DNA of 36,204 nucleotides from Gemmatimonadaceae bacterium (GCA_002726335.1 PBSR01000248.1:1-36204), one strand, 5' to 3'; positions 27,632 through 36,025 are shown, counted from the first letter of the stretch. A program made the numbers and translations. Notes: a model not told the origin generated them from the sequence alone.

Positions 27632-28723
27632 TTACCTGCGAGCCCGGTCACAGGCAGCGTTGGCGAGGCTGAGAAGCTGGTCGAATACCTCAGCCACCCA
27701 TGGGGGCAGCTGTGAGATGCGATCAGAGTGGAAGGCGGCGGCGAAACGCCGACGTGTCCTGGCCAGATCCTCCGCTGTGGCATCGGGACCGAGTCCCAGC
27801 AACCGGCCCGGATCAGCATCTGCCAGCTTGGCGAGCTCCGCCAGGCTGCTCAGGGGCAGCCCCCCACCCTCCCGCTGTGCACTCTCGCGCATTCTCGCAT
27901 CCAGCCTCAGGTATTCGTTCTTGAGTCGCTCCAGTTCCTGTGCCACATCGCGGGCCTGGCGTTCGATCCGGATACGCCGAGTGCGCTCCTCGCGCAGCTT
28001 CTCCCCGTTCTCCCCTTCTTCACGAGCCGCCCGTCGCAGCTGCGCCACCTCCTCCTGCAGCCTCTCGACACGTGTGGCCGCGCGTTCGGCTCGATTCGTC
28101 GTCGCCGCGATCTCGCGATGCAGGCGCTCCTCACGTTCTTCGGCGGCCCTGAGGCGCTCCGCATCGCCACTGCTACCGGCACCCGCCGGCAGTGGTGCAA
28201 GCCGCTCCAGGTGCTCTAGGAAGCGGATGAAGAGAAGGCTTTCGGGCTCGTCCGGGGTCGACGCTGCATCTTCCGCCGCCTCCGTGCCATCCTCAGCCTC
28301 CTCGCTCACTACCAGCTGGGATGCCCGTTCGCTGATCCAGGACCAGATTCGCCCATACCGCTGACGGAAGAGCTGTGCCAGACCCGTCCTCTGGGCGGGC
28401 GTCTCGGCACTGACGAGAAGGCGGACGAGAAGCACCTTGTCTACGGCGCCGGCTACGGTGACTACGGCTGGCTCCGGGTGGTTGAGTTCATCCCAATGTC
28501 CGGCGAGCCATTCGCAGGCAGCGATCTCGAAGGCACTGGCCTTGTCTTCGAGGCCGTACACGGAGTCCCGATCCAGCAGGATGCGGCCGAGCCATTGATG
28601 CAGCTCGGCCACTGCCCCTCCCTGGCGGGTCCGTTTTCCGTAGTCGAGATAGCGACGGAGCTGGCGCAGGGACTGCCCTTCGACAAGCTCCAGAAACTCG
28701 GCGTACTCGGCGTCAGCCAGCAT
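27632..28723 (-). CDS. Coiled-coil protein with C-terminal J-like domain (HSD for HPD)
   Basis: The 363-residue product has three parts. Residues 1-150 are helical (YAEFLELVEGQSLRQLRRYLDYGKR). About 185-290 is a long coiled coil rich in Glu and Arg (RLRAAEEREERLHREIAATTNRAERAATRVERLQEEVAQL). The last 60 residues match a J-domain in order and spacing: LLGLGPDATAEDLARTRRRFAAAFHSDR...VFDQLLSLANAACDRA. The essential HPD tripeptide reads HSD, so stimulation of Hsp70 is doubtful. Upstream in-frame sequence lies in the ATPase gene and is low-complexity. The ATG at 28723 overlaps the ATPase stop by 11 bases, so the two are coupled. Confidence 0.75.
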   Translation of the reverse strand: MLADAEYAEFLELVEGQSLRQLRRYLDYGKRTRQGGAVAELHQWLGRILLDRDSVYGLEDKASAFEIAACEWLAGHWDELNHPEPAVVTVAGAVDKVLLVRLLVSAETPAQRTGLAQLFRQRYGRIWSWISERASQLVVSEEAEDGTEAAEDAASTPDEPESLLFIRFLEHLERLAPLPAGAGSSGDAERLRAAEEREERLHREIAATTNRAERAATRVERLQEEVAQLRRAAREEGENGEKLREERTRRIRIERQARDVAQELERLKNEYLRLDARMRESAQREGGGLPLSSLAELAKLADADPGRLLGLGPDATAEDLARTRRRFAAAFHSDRISQLPPWVAEVFDQLLSLANAACDRARR

Positions 28724-30128
28724 CAGGATAGCAGGAGAGGACAAAGTCCCGTGCCGTTCGACCTCCCACCAGATCGTGGTTGTGCCGCATGCGCCACTTC
28801 TGGAATCGATCCAACAGCTCCGCCTCGGGTAGATCCAGGCCGGCACGACGGGCATAGGCCACCACGATCCGGTCGTACTCGGACTTGGTTGGCAGGTCCA
28901 GGAAGATCTTGAGGGCGAAGCGATCGTCGAGAGCGCGTCTTTCATCGAGGCGCTGGAATCCCTGGGGGTCGAATCCCCGCCGGACCTTGGACTGGGAGTC
29001 CGTGTGGCGGATCTCTCCCGGAGCAGCGTCGGCCTGCATCGCCGGTGGGCCCTGGGGGCGCTCCCCCCCCCGGTCGACGAGATCTTTGAAATTGGAGGTG
29101 GCATAGAACACGAGATTGGCGGGTGCACTTTCGAGGCCGCCATCCAGGGCAACCGACAGCATCCTTGTGTAAGGATCGGTCCGTTCCATGGCGATATTGT
29201 CGAGTACGGCGATGAATCGTTCCCGGCGCCCGCGTACCAGATCGAACAGCTGGGGCAGATACTGGTAGCTCCTGTGCGGAACCTCGACACCCCGCAGCCC
29301 CCCCTCCCAGTAGCGCGTGATCAGACCCCGGATCACGGAAGACTTGCCACACCCCCGGGGCCCCCAGACCAGACAGTTGTGGGCGTGGTACCCGTCCAGC
29401 AGATAGCGGGTGTTCCTCTCCAGCACGGAGATCCGTTTCTCATTCCCCTCCAGCCAATCCAGGTCGAAGGCGGCGAATTCCTCGATGGGCTGCAGAAGGG
29501 CTTGCCCGCCGCTGCCTTCGAGGCGGAAGGCCACGCACCCCTGGGACGGACCGGCGCCATGGGCACGAACAAAGGCTTCCAGGGGGTCGACGAGAGCTCC
29601 CCAGTCCTCGCTGATTGGAAAGTCGGTCAGCAGCTGCCGGCCGGCTGCCTCTGCAGACCACGGATTGCGGCCCCGGCCAAAAGGGTCTGGCGCCACCGAC
29701 TCAAGCGACAACTCAGACGGCTGGACGGCTTCGTCGAAATCGGGCAGATGGGAGAACACTTGCTGCCAACGACGCAGATCGGCGATCATCTGCTGACGCA
29801 GGATCGGCGAGATGGGAGCCCCGGAACTGTCGCTGGCCTGCCGGAGGAACGGATGGGTGTCAGATCGGAGGATGCGTTCGGGGAGAAGACGGGCTAGACT
29901 GCCTGTACCGAAACAGCACAGCAACTGCCCGCGGCTGATTTCGAGACGGGGTGACGTATCACTCTCGATCCCCTCCAGGCCAGCCTGCTCCAGGCTCGCT
30001 TGCTGCAGACTGGCCAGCCAGCCATCGATGGCGGTCTGCTCCGGTGTGGAGAACAGAGGCCAATAGGAGGACACGACATGGAAGGCGCGTCGTGCCGCCG
30101 CCAGCGAGAGGTCCGTTCCCCTCCCCAA
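28713..30128 (-). CDS. DUF815-type AAA+ ATPase
   Basis: The C-terminal half matches the DUF815 P-loop family: LEGNEKRISVLERNTRYLLDGYHAHNCLVWGPRGCGKSSVIRGLI (Walker A GPRGCGKS at 256-263), then RFIAVLDNIAMERTDPYTRMLSVALDGGLESAPANLVFYATSN and LDDRFALKIFLDLPTKSEYDRIV. In Walker B the usual DD/DE is LDN (D310, N311), which could lower ATP hydrolysis. About 40 extra residues lie at 355-395 between sensor 1 and the next helix. The N-terminal 200 residues are helical and not recognised. The start is taken as the TTG two bases after the upstream stop; it has only a weak SD. DUF815 has no settled function. Middle gene of the three-gene cassette. Confidence 0.82.
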   Translation of the reverse strand: MGRGTDLSLAAARRAFHVVSSYWPLFSTPEQTAIDGWLASLQQASLEQAGLEGIESDTSPRLEISRGQLLCCFGTGSLARLLPERILRSDTHPFLRQASDSSGAPISPILRQQMIADLRRWQQVFSHLPDFDEAVQPSELSLESVAPDPFGRGRNPWSAEAAGRQLLTDFPISEDWGALVDPLEAFVRAHGAGPSQGCVAFRLEGSGGQALLQPIEEFAAFDLDWLEGNEKRISVLERNTRYLLDGYHAHNCLVWGPRGCGKSSVIRGLITRYWEGGLRGVEVPHRSYQYLPQLFDLVRGRRERFIAVLDNIAMERTDPYTRMLSVALDGGLESAPANLVFYATSNFKDLVDRGGERPQGPPAMQADAAPGEIRHTDSQSKVRRGFDPQGFQRLDERRALDDRFALKIFLDLPTKSEYDRIVVAYARRAGLDLPEAELLDRFQKWRMRHNHDLVGGRTARDFVLSCYPDAG

Positions 30129-30130
30129 GG

Positions 30131-31987
30131 TCAGCGCACTTCCGCCCAGTATCCGTCACGGTTGCGTTCGACGGTCCGCTTGGCGCCTCGCCGCTTGGCA
30201 GGAAGCAGTTCCTGGGTTTCCGGGTCGCGCATGACGATCACCATGACCTCGGGATCGTCGGGATCAGGCATGATCTTGGTTGGGATCCGCCGCGTGTTGC
30301 CGGCCACGCGCATCTCCACGCGGCCGATCTGCACACCCTTCTGCAACTCATCAGCCGACAGTTCCTCATCCCCGTCGCCGCCACCGGCGCCCTGGGCCGC
30401 GGGAGCGGCCGTCTTGGCTCGCTTGGCTTCGACTTCGGCCTTGCGCTCATCGTGGATGCGCTGCTCGATCTGATCCATCATCTCGGTAGAGCGCTGCTTG
30501 AGCTCGGCGGTTTCATCGGCGTTCATGTCGGGAAACATGCGCCTGAGTCGCCGGTTGAGGAAGTTCTCAGCCTGATGCCGGGCCTCGTTCATGTCCGACG
30601 TGTTCTTGTAGAACTCCTCCACCTGCCGGGCGATGCGCAGCAGGCGCAGCTCCTTGCGGAACCGGGTGCGCTTGGTGACGTGGTCGATGAGACTGATGAG
30701 GCAGCGCATATCGGCTGCAGGTCGGACGCGTTGCTGAGCATCGCCAGAACTGAGTCGATCGGACATCTCGTCGACATCGACCTTCGCCAGGTCTTCCACA
30801 AAGACCTCCTCGATGGTCATGTTGCCGATGCGCTCGACCCCACGGTTCATGATGCTGCTGTAGGGGTGCAGGCGCACCGATATCATGCGCAGTTCGTGGT
30901 CCTTGCGCTCCATGATATCGGTCACGTCGTCGAGCAGTTCCATGTCCTCCATCAACGCCTTGATCGCCGATCCCTGATCGATGCCGGCGTCATCGGCAGC
31001 GGTTACCAGGTTCTTGTGCTCGATCAGGAAGGCGATGGCGTCGTGGTATTTGGGCGAGATCTTCTTCATCGACTCGAATACCTGCAGGTACTTGACGGAG
31101 TCGGCCACAGCTTCGCGGACCTTCCGTTCGAGCTTGTCACGAACCTTCGCATTCACCAGGCTGTTGCGGATCTCGGTGGCCTCCGCCTCCGTGATCTCGC
31201 CACTCTTGACCCGCTCGTCGATCTTGCGCAGTTCGCGCAGCTGCCCGGCCTCCTCCTCGGTCACCACGCCCTGTTCGACGAGGCCATCAAGTCGTCCGGG
31301 CACCTTCTGCTGCTCCTGTTCCTCCAGGGCGGCACGCCGTTGTTCACCGGCCTTGGCCCTCTCGCGGGCGACCTCGGCGTCGACGTCACCGGAGGCGATG
31401 GCAGCTTCCGTCTCGGGATCGATAGCCTCAGCCGCGGCCTTGGCAGGCGCCGCCGGGGCGGCCACCGGCTCCTGAGCGGCCAGATCCGGACGGAAGGCGG
31501 GAGGCCGCGAAGGCGGGGGCTGAGGCGGGGTATCCTGTCGCGGTGCAACCTGTTCGATGACCTGTTGCACACAGCTGACCATCGACAGCTGTGATGGCGT
31601 CAGATTCGCGTCCTCGAGTACGTCCCGCACCGTCTCCAGCTGACTGAAACGCCGCAGTGCGCTGGCGCCACTTGCCTGGATCTTGGCCAGATCCCAGTTA
31701 TTCTTGCGTACGCCTTCTTCGAAGGCCTTGGCGATTCCGTTCTGCACGGCGCGGGCAAGGTAGGTCTCGGGATGCTCGCGGTTGACGGTCTCCACCATGG
31801 ACCGCACTTCCTCCTCCATCGAAGCTGGCGGATCCTGTCCCGTAATCTGCTGGTAAATCTCCAGAAGGGCGGTGCGGAAGTGGGCGTTGGAGTACAGCGC
31901 TTCTCCCTCTCCCAGCCGGGCTGCGAGAGCAAGCCACATCTCGGTCCGCAGTTCACGGGACAGAAGAATCTTGCCGGGGGCGTTCAC
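30131..31987 (-). CDS. Unknown 618-residue helical protein
   Basis: Not recognised. There is no signal peptide or membrane segment. Residues 1-150 are helical. 150-190 is a Pro/Ala-rich linker. 190-300 is highly charged and contains two successive short-hairpin units (GLVEQGVVTEEEAGQL and ERVKSGEITEAEATEIRNSL) that resemble SHOCT-like motifs. 300-515 is a well-defined helical domain (PKYHDAIAFLIEHKNL, SVRLHPYSSIMNRGVERIGNMTIEEVFVEDL, KRTRFRKELRLLRIARQVEEFYKNTSDMNEARHQ). A Gly/Asp linker and a small basic beta-rich tail (GVQIGRVEMRVAGNTRRIPTKI, VMVIVMRDPETQELL) end it. The start is GTG at 31987 after GAGG. First gene of the cassette; the AAA+ gene begins 2 bases after its stop. Confidence 0.8.
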   Translation of the reverse strand: MNAPGKILLSRELRTEMWLALAARLGEGEALYSNAHFRTALLEIYQQITGQDPPASMEEEVRSMVETVNREHPETYLARAVQNGIAKAFEEGVRKNNWDLAKIQASGASALRRFSQLETVRDVLEDANLTPSQLSMVSCVQQVIEQVAPRQDTPPQPPPSRPPAFRPDLAAQEPVAAPAAPAKAAAEAIDPETEAAIASGDVDAEVARERAKAGEQRRAALEEQEQQKVPGRLDGLVEQGVVTEEEAGQLRELRKIDERVKSGEITEAEATEIRNSLVNAKVRDKLERKVREAVADSVKYLQVFESMKKISPKYHDAIAFLIEHKNLVTAADDAGIDQGSAIKALMEDMELLDDVTDIMERKDHELRMISVRLHPYSSIMNRGVERIGNMTIEEVFVEDLAKVDVDEMSDRLSSGDAQQRVRPAADMRCLISLIDHVTKRTRFRKELRLLRIARQVEEFYKNTSDMNEARHQAENFLNRRLRRMFPDMNADETAELKQRSTEMMDQIEQRIHDERKAEVEAKRAKTAAPAAQGAGGGDGDEELSADELQKGVQIGRVEMRVAGNTRRIPTKIMPDPDDPEVMVIVMRDPETQELLPAKRRGAKRTVERNRDGYWAEVR

Positions 31988-32023
31988 TGGGCCTCGGGTA
32001 TGCTGCGTGAAAGGGAATCACTA

Positions 32024-32190
32024 GAGCCGCGCGGCGTAAGTACGGCGGTTTGAGATGGGCGACGAGGCGCCCGGGTCGCAAGGCGCGCGAGTGATGCGTA
32101 TCGGTGGGATACACAGAGCGAGCGCAACGCCGCGAACCGGGATGCATCGGAGCCCATATTCCGCCGGACTTGTGCCGCACGGCTTTAGGG
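32024..32190. repeat. Possible dispersed intergenic repeat
   Basis: A compact non-coding block between cysS and the cassette, rich in short palindromes: GCCGCGCGGC near 32028, GATGCATC near 32143, and GTATC/GATAC near 32099-32114. Its composition and crisp edges suggest a repeat family member, and I have a loose impression of similar intergenic sequence elsewhere. Only one copy is in the window, so this is inference. Small open frames through it are not credible genes. Confidence 0.35.
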
Positions 32191-32235
32191 ACGCGTCCTA
32201 GATACTTCGCGGCGGCCTGGAAGTCAAGCCACAAG

Positions 32236-32262
32236 CTCCCTTACTCGTTGTCACGTAAGGAG
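32236..32262 (-). terminator. Hairpin downstream of cysS
   Basis: CTCCCTTAC (32236-32244) pairs with GTAAGGAG (32255-32262) with one bulged C, 13 bases past the cysS stop. An AACGGCCGTT palindrome (32264-32273) lies between. There is no T tract, so termination is uncertain. Confidence 0.4.
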
Positions 32263-32275
32263 TAACGGCCGTTGG

Positions 32276-33739
32276 CTACGCGCCGTCCGCAGCCGTCCAG
32301 GTCCACGTCGGTCCGTCGGGAGTGTCAGTCAGGGTCACGCCGGCAGCGGCCAGCGAGTCACGCAGTTCGTCGGAACGTTCCCAATCCTTCGACGCGCGTG
32401 CCTGCTGGCGATCACGCACCATCCGCGCCAGTTCCTCCGGCAACTCGGGGTTTGGCGGTGACTGATCCTGCGCCCCCTCGTCTTTGCCCAGGATGCCGAG
32501 GACGGCGCTGACCTCTTCGAGGAAGGTGCGGATCATGGTGGCTCCGGCGGCAGTGATCCGCCCCGCCGACAGGGCCCGCTCCGCCTTGCCCGCCAGGCCG
32601 AACACGGCGGCCATCGCTCTGGGTGCATTCAGGTCGTCGTCCATGGCCTCGATGAAGTCACTCCGCGCCGATTCGATGGCTCCTGCCCAGTCGGTGTCAT
32701 CGTTGTTCGAGTCTTCGGCAGTCGCCAGGAGTCGGCCATGAAGTCGGTTGAGCCTCTGGCGGGCACGGATCGCCCCGTCCAGGGCTTCACGCGTGAAGTT
32801 GAGGGTGGTACGGTAATGGTTCGTGACGACGAAATATCGGAATCCGGCGACATCCTCTGCCGCCTTGCCGGCCACCTCGCCGGTACGGAGCTCCCGCAGG
32901 CGCATGTTGTTGCCCACGCTCTTCGACATGCCGACGCCATCGATGTTGAGAAACTCGCTGTGCATCCAGTACTGGGAGAAGGTCTTCCCCGTCGCTCCCT
33001 CAGACTGGGCGATCTCATTCTGATGATGTGGAAAGATGAGATCCACCCCTCCTGTATGGATGTCGAAGGTTTCTCCGAGATACGTCATCGACATGCACGA
33101 GCACTCCAGGTGCCACCCCGGGCGACCGCGCCCCCACGGAGAGTCCCACGCCAGGTCACCGTCGGTCTCGACCCAGGCTTTCCACAACACAAAATCGCGG
33201 ACGTCCTCCTTGTCGTACTTGTCCGTATCGACACGGGCTCCGGCCCGCATGCCGCTGGTGTCGAGATGGGCGAAACGACCATAGTCAGGGAAACGGGTGA
33301 TGGCGAAATACACGGAGCCATCCCGCTCGTAGGCGACATCGTTGTCGATGAGTCGCTGGATCAGGTCGAGCATCTCGGGGATGTGTTCGGTGGCCCGGGG
33401 ATAGCGGTCGGCACGCAGGATACCCAGGGCGTCGATGTCGTCGTAGAAGCCGTCGATGTAGGTCTGCACATAGTCGTCGAGTGTGCCGTCGTCGCGGTCA
33501 TTGACCTGCTGTACGATGCGGTCGTCCACATCGGTGAGGTTCATGACATGCTCGACCTCCAGGCCACGGTACTGCAGGTAGCGCTTCAGTACGTCGTAGA
33601 ACAGGAAGCAGCGGAAGTTGCCGATGTGGGCGTAGTCCCAGACGGTGGGACCACAGCTGTACATTCGAACCTTACCGGGCTCGAGTGGCCGAAAGGTCAG
33701 TTTCTTGCGGCTTGGCGTGTCGTAGAACTGGATTGTCAT
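32276..33739 (-). CDS. cysS: Cysteinyl-tRNA synthetase with GMSKS loop
   Basis: Class I synthetase charging tRNA-Cys. From the ATG at 33739 (MTIQFYDTPSRKKLTF) it has 487 residues; an upstream in-frame start would add 27 unrelated residues. It shows SCGPTVWDYAHIGNFRCFLFYDVL (HIGN at 38-41), the zinc ligands C29, C213, H238 and E242, and LTDVDDRIV. The catalytic KMSKS loop reads GMSKS (270-274, in IDGVGMSKSVGNN). The first Lys, normally conserved, is Gly (codon GGC), while the second Lys is kept. The rest is intact, so it is probably still functional. It is the only cysS here and is divergent from the symporter gene. Confidence 0.95.
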   Translation of the reverse strand: MTIQFYDTPSRKKLTFRPLEPGKVRMYSCGPTVWDYAHIGNFRCFLFYDVLKRYLQYRGLEVEHVMNLTDVDDRIVQQVNDRDDGTLDDYVQTYIDGFYDDIDALGILRADRYPRATEHIPEMLDLIQRLIDNDVAYERDGSVYFAITRFPDYGRFAHLDTSGMRAGARVDTDKYDKEDVRDFVLWKAWVETDGDLAWDSPWGRGRPGWHLECSCMSMTYLGETFDIHTGGVDLIFPHHQNEIAQSEGATGKTFSQYWMHSEFLNIDGVGMSKSVGNNMRLRELRTGEVAGKAAEDVAGFRYFVVTNHYRTTLNFTREALDGAIRARQRLNRLHGRLLATAEDSNNDDTDWAGAIESARSDFIEAMDDDLNAPRAMAAVFGLAGKAERALSAGRITAAGATMIRTFLEEVSAVLGILGKDEGAQDQSPPNPELPEELARMVRDRQQARASKDWERSDELRDSLAAAGVTLTDTPDGPTWTWTAADGA

Positions 33740-33834
33740 TTGCTCACGATCGATGGCTGGCGTTAGGTTCGCCGACACGGAGTTGTGACCTCTCGTCGAC
33801 TCCTTGTCGATGTCTTTCACAGAAACGGATTCCC

Positions 33835-35079
33835 GTGCTTCGATTGCTTCGATTTCCTCTGCACTGGCAGATCCTGACGGCCCTGGTCCTCGGCGCTCTC
33901 GGGGGCCTAGTTCTGGGCGACAGCATACTGGTCGTGTCGTTCATGGGCGACCTGTTCCTCAGGGCCCTGCGTATGGTGATCGTGCCCCTCATCCTGACAT
34001 CGATCGTCTGCGGCGTCTCAGGGCTTGGCGCCTCCGGAAACATGGGCCGCCTGGGTGCCAAGACACTCATCTTCTACACCGTCTCGAGCCTGCTGGCCAT
34101 CGTCACCGGCCTCATGCTCGTCAACCTGTTGCGCCCCGGCGTGGGCGCGGTCCTCGGTCTGCAGGCGCAGCCGGAGAAGCTGGCCGGTTCGATTGAGCGT
34201 TTCGGGTCCTCCCCGTGGCAGGCCCTGGTGCGCCTGGTGACGGATATGGTGCCGACGAACCCCATCGCCTCGATGGCTGACGGCGACATGCTGCAGATCA
34301 TCATCTTCGCGTTGCTTTTCGGCGTCTTTCTCTCCCGTGTTCCCGACCCCGTGCGACAGCCTCTCGAATCGTTCTTTCAGGGTGCCTTCGCAGTGATGAT
34401 GAGAATCACTCACTTCGTCCTGGCCTTTGCCCCCCTCGGCATCTTCGCCCTCGTGGCCCGTACCGTGGCCACCACGGGGCTCGAAGTGTTCTCAGGGCTT
34501 GGAATCTACGCCCTGACCGTATTCCTCGGCCTCCTCGTGCACGGCGCCGTGACGCTGCCCTTGCTGCTTTTCGTCGTCGGCCGGCTGCAGCCGTTGCGGC
34601 ATGCCCAGGCCATGTCGCCCGCTCTGATGACGGCGTTTTCCACCTCATCCTCCTCGGCGACGCTGCCGTTGACGATGGACTCTCTCGAGAATCGTGCCGG
34701 TGTATCGAACCGGGTGACCAGCTTTGTCGCCCCCCTCGGCGCCACCGTCAACATGGATGGCACGGCACTCTATGAATGCGTCGCCGCCATGTTCATCGCC
34801 CAGTACTACGGGTTCGAGTTGAGTTTCGCCCAGCAGTTCCTCGTCGTCGTCACCGCCCTGCTGGCCTCCATCGGTGCCGCTGGCATCCCCATGGCCGGCC
34901 TCGTCATGATCTCGGTCATCCTCACCGCCGTCGGTCTGCCATTGGAGGGTGTGGGGTTGATTCTGGCCGTCGACCGGATCCTCGACATGTGTCGCACCAC
35001 GGTCAACGTATGGAGCGATTCATGCGGTGCTGCCATCGTCGCTCACTTCGAAGGGGAGGCCCCCCAGGCGACCAGGTAG
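33835..35079 (+). CDS. Dicarboxylate/amino-acid:cation symporter (DAACS family)
   Basis: Inner-membrane, sodium- or proton-coupled uptake of glutamate, aspartate or C4-dicarboxylates. The GTG at 33835 gives VLRLLRFPLHWQILTALVLGALGG (415 residues); longer frames upstream add unrelated, cysteine-rich sequence. Family signatures are FLRALRMVIVPLILTSIVCGV, the HP1 serine-rich motif FSTSSSSATLPLTM, NMDGTALYE in TM7, GIPMAGLVM in HP2 and DRILDMCRTTVNVWSDSCGA in TM8. The last normally reads NVxGD; here it is NVWSD. The Asp and Arg that set substrate choice (D...RTTVN) are present. It converges on the pentapeptide gene, leaving five bases between stops. Confidence 0.95.
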   Translation: MLRLLRFPLHWQILTALVLGALGGLVLGDSILVVSFMGDLFLRALRMVIVPLILTSIVCGVSGLGASGNMGRLGAKTLIFYTVSSLLAIVTGLMLVNLLRPGVGAVLGLQAQPEKLAGSIERFGSSPWQALVRLVTDMVPTNPIASMADGDMLQIIIFALLFGVFLSRVPDPVRQPLESFFQGAFAVMMRITHFVLAFAPLGIFALVARTVATTGLEVFSGLGIYALTVFLGLLVHGAVTLPLLLFVVGRLQPLRHAQAMSPALMTAFSTSSSSATLPLTMDSLENRAGVSNRVTSFVAPLGATVNMDGTALYECVAAMFIAQYYGFELSFAQQFLVVVTALLASIGAAGIPMAGLVMISVILTAVGLPLEGVGLILAVDRILDMCRTTVNVWSDSCGAAIVAHFEGEAPQATR

Positions 35080-35084
35080 GCCAG

Positions 35085-35807
35085 CTAGGCCCCCGTGGGG
35101 ATCTCGTCACGCAGATAGGTCGGCCAGCGGGTGCGGCCGTCCACTTCGCCTTCCGTCGCCTGTCTCATGGTCAGGCCGAGGGCGTCGAGAAAATCGGCAG
35201 CATGCAGCAGGCCCCCGCGAAACTCCGCCCCGGCGAGCTTGGCGTCCTGTACCTGGGCCAGCCGCAGGTTGGCCTCCTGGAGGTTTGTCTCGGTGCAGTT
35301 GGCGCTGCTCAGATCTGCCATGAAGAAGTTTGCACCCTTACAGAAGGCCGTGGACAGGTCGGCATTGCTGAGCCGCGCTTCGAGCAGATCTGCATCGCGC
35401 AGGTCGGCCCGGACCAGGACGGCATGGCGCAGATCCGCCTCCTGCAGATTGGCTCCGATCAGATGAGCCCCCTCCAGTGTGGCTTCACGCAATCGGCTGC
35501 GTTGCAGACTGGAGCCCTGAAGGTTGGCCTGACTCAGATTCGCCCGGTAGAGGTTGGCATTCTGCAGTTCGGCCCCCTGCAGAACGGCCTGGCTGAAGTC
35601 GGCCCCACGAAGGTCCGCCCCCTGCAGGTAGGCATCCTGGAGCAGAGCTCGATGGAAGGATGCCCGCTGCCCGGCCTGTGCCTTCGATTCGAGCCACTCA
35701 CGATGCTGGCCGAGCAACTCCTCGACTTCTGCCACCGTCACCGGCTGCGGCGTCGGCTGGCTCTGACGGAAGTCAGGGTCGTCAGGTGGCCTGTCGGTTT
35801 CGGTCAT
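35085..35807 (-). CDS. Pentapeptide-repeat protein
   Basis: About 32 consecutive pentapeptides (A(D/N)LxX type) from FHRAL near residue 51 to FLDAL near 210. At four per turn this predicts a right-handed square beta helix of about eight coils. A short helical N-terminus (VAEVEELLGQHREWLESKAQAGQRASF) and a C-terminal GEVDGRTRWPTYLRDEIPTGA cap it. No signal peptide, so it is probably cytoplasmic. Some such proteins mimic DNA and protect gyrase (Qnr, MfpA), but this one lacks evidence for that role; many have no known function. An upstream G run takes the place of an SD. Confidence 0.92.
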   Translation of the reverse strand: MTETDRPPDDPDFRQSQPTPQPVTVAEVEELLGQHREWLESKAQAGQRASFHRALLQDAYLQGADLRGADFSQAVLQGAELQNANLYRANLSQANLQGSSLQRSRLREATLEGAHLIGANLQEADLRHAVLVRADLRDADLLEARLSNADLSTAFCKGANFFMADLSSANCTETNLQEANLRLAQVQDAKLAGAEFRGGLLHAADFLDALGLTMRQATEGEVDGRTRWPTYLRDEIPTGA

Positions 35808-35855
35808 CCCCCCCCGTTGCCAGGGCTTCCAGCGAAACGCCGGAGGGGGCGACGG

Positions 35856-35930
35856 TGGTACCCCTGCCGGGAATTGAACCCAGAATTGAGGATTAGGAAT
35901 CCTCCGTTATATCCGTTTAACTACAGGGGC
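35856..35930 (-). tRNA. tRNA-Arg (anticodon CCT)
   Basis: A 75-base tRNA with encoded CCA. The acceptor arms GCCCCTG/CAGGGGT pair with one terminal G-T. D arm GTTA/TAAC. The anticodon stem GAGGA/TCCTC holds loop TTCCTAA (anticodon CCT, plus-strand 35895-35897). T arm CTGGG-TTCAATT-CCCGG. It reads the rare AGG codon. Confidence 0.96.
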
Positions 35931-35978
35931 TCTTTTTGGCTCTCCACCACCGGGAACACGAATCAGATCAAACGTTCT

Positions 35979-36007
35979 AGTATAGAATAGCTGTGTGCGA
36001 CGGTCAA
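35979..36007 (-). promoter_or_regulatory. Strong tRNA-Arg promoter
   Basis: TTGACC (36007-36002), 17 bases, TATACT (35984-35979) on the minus strand, about 49 bases from the -10 box to the tRNA. Confidence 0.85.
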
Positions 36008-36025
36008 GAAACCAGTCCTCGCCAC

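Noticed and set aside
28724..29290. N-terminal extension of the J-like gene
   Set aside because: It overlaps the ATPase gene and reads as Ser/Pro/Arg low-complexity sequence; the ATG at 28723 is at the junction and starts the ordered region.
29951..31594. Plus-strand open frame of 547 codons opposite the 618-aa gene
   Set aside because: Although the minus-strand gene is itself unknown, its product has coherent charged helices, a linker and a proper start, while the plus frame is rich in His/Leu/Asp of antisense type.
31953..32234. 93-codon minus-strand frame in the intergenic block before the cassette
   Set aside because: It runs through palindromic, probably repetitive sequence, overlaps the real gene start and has an implausible composition.
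34776..35990. 404-codon plus-strand frame opposite the pentapeptide gene
   Set aside because: Its apparent repeats are the antisense image of the pentapeptide repeats, and it runs through tRNA-Arg.
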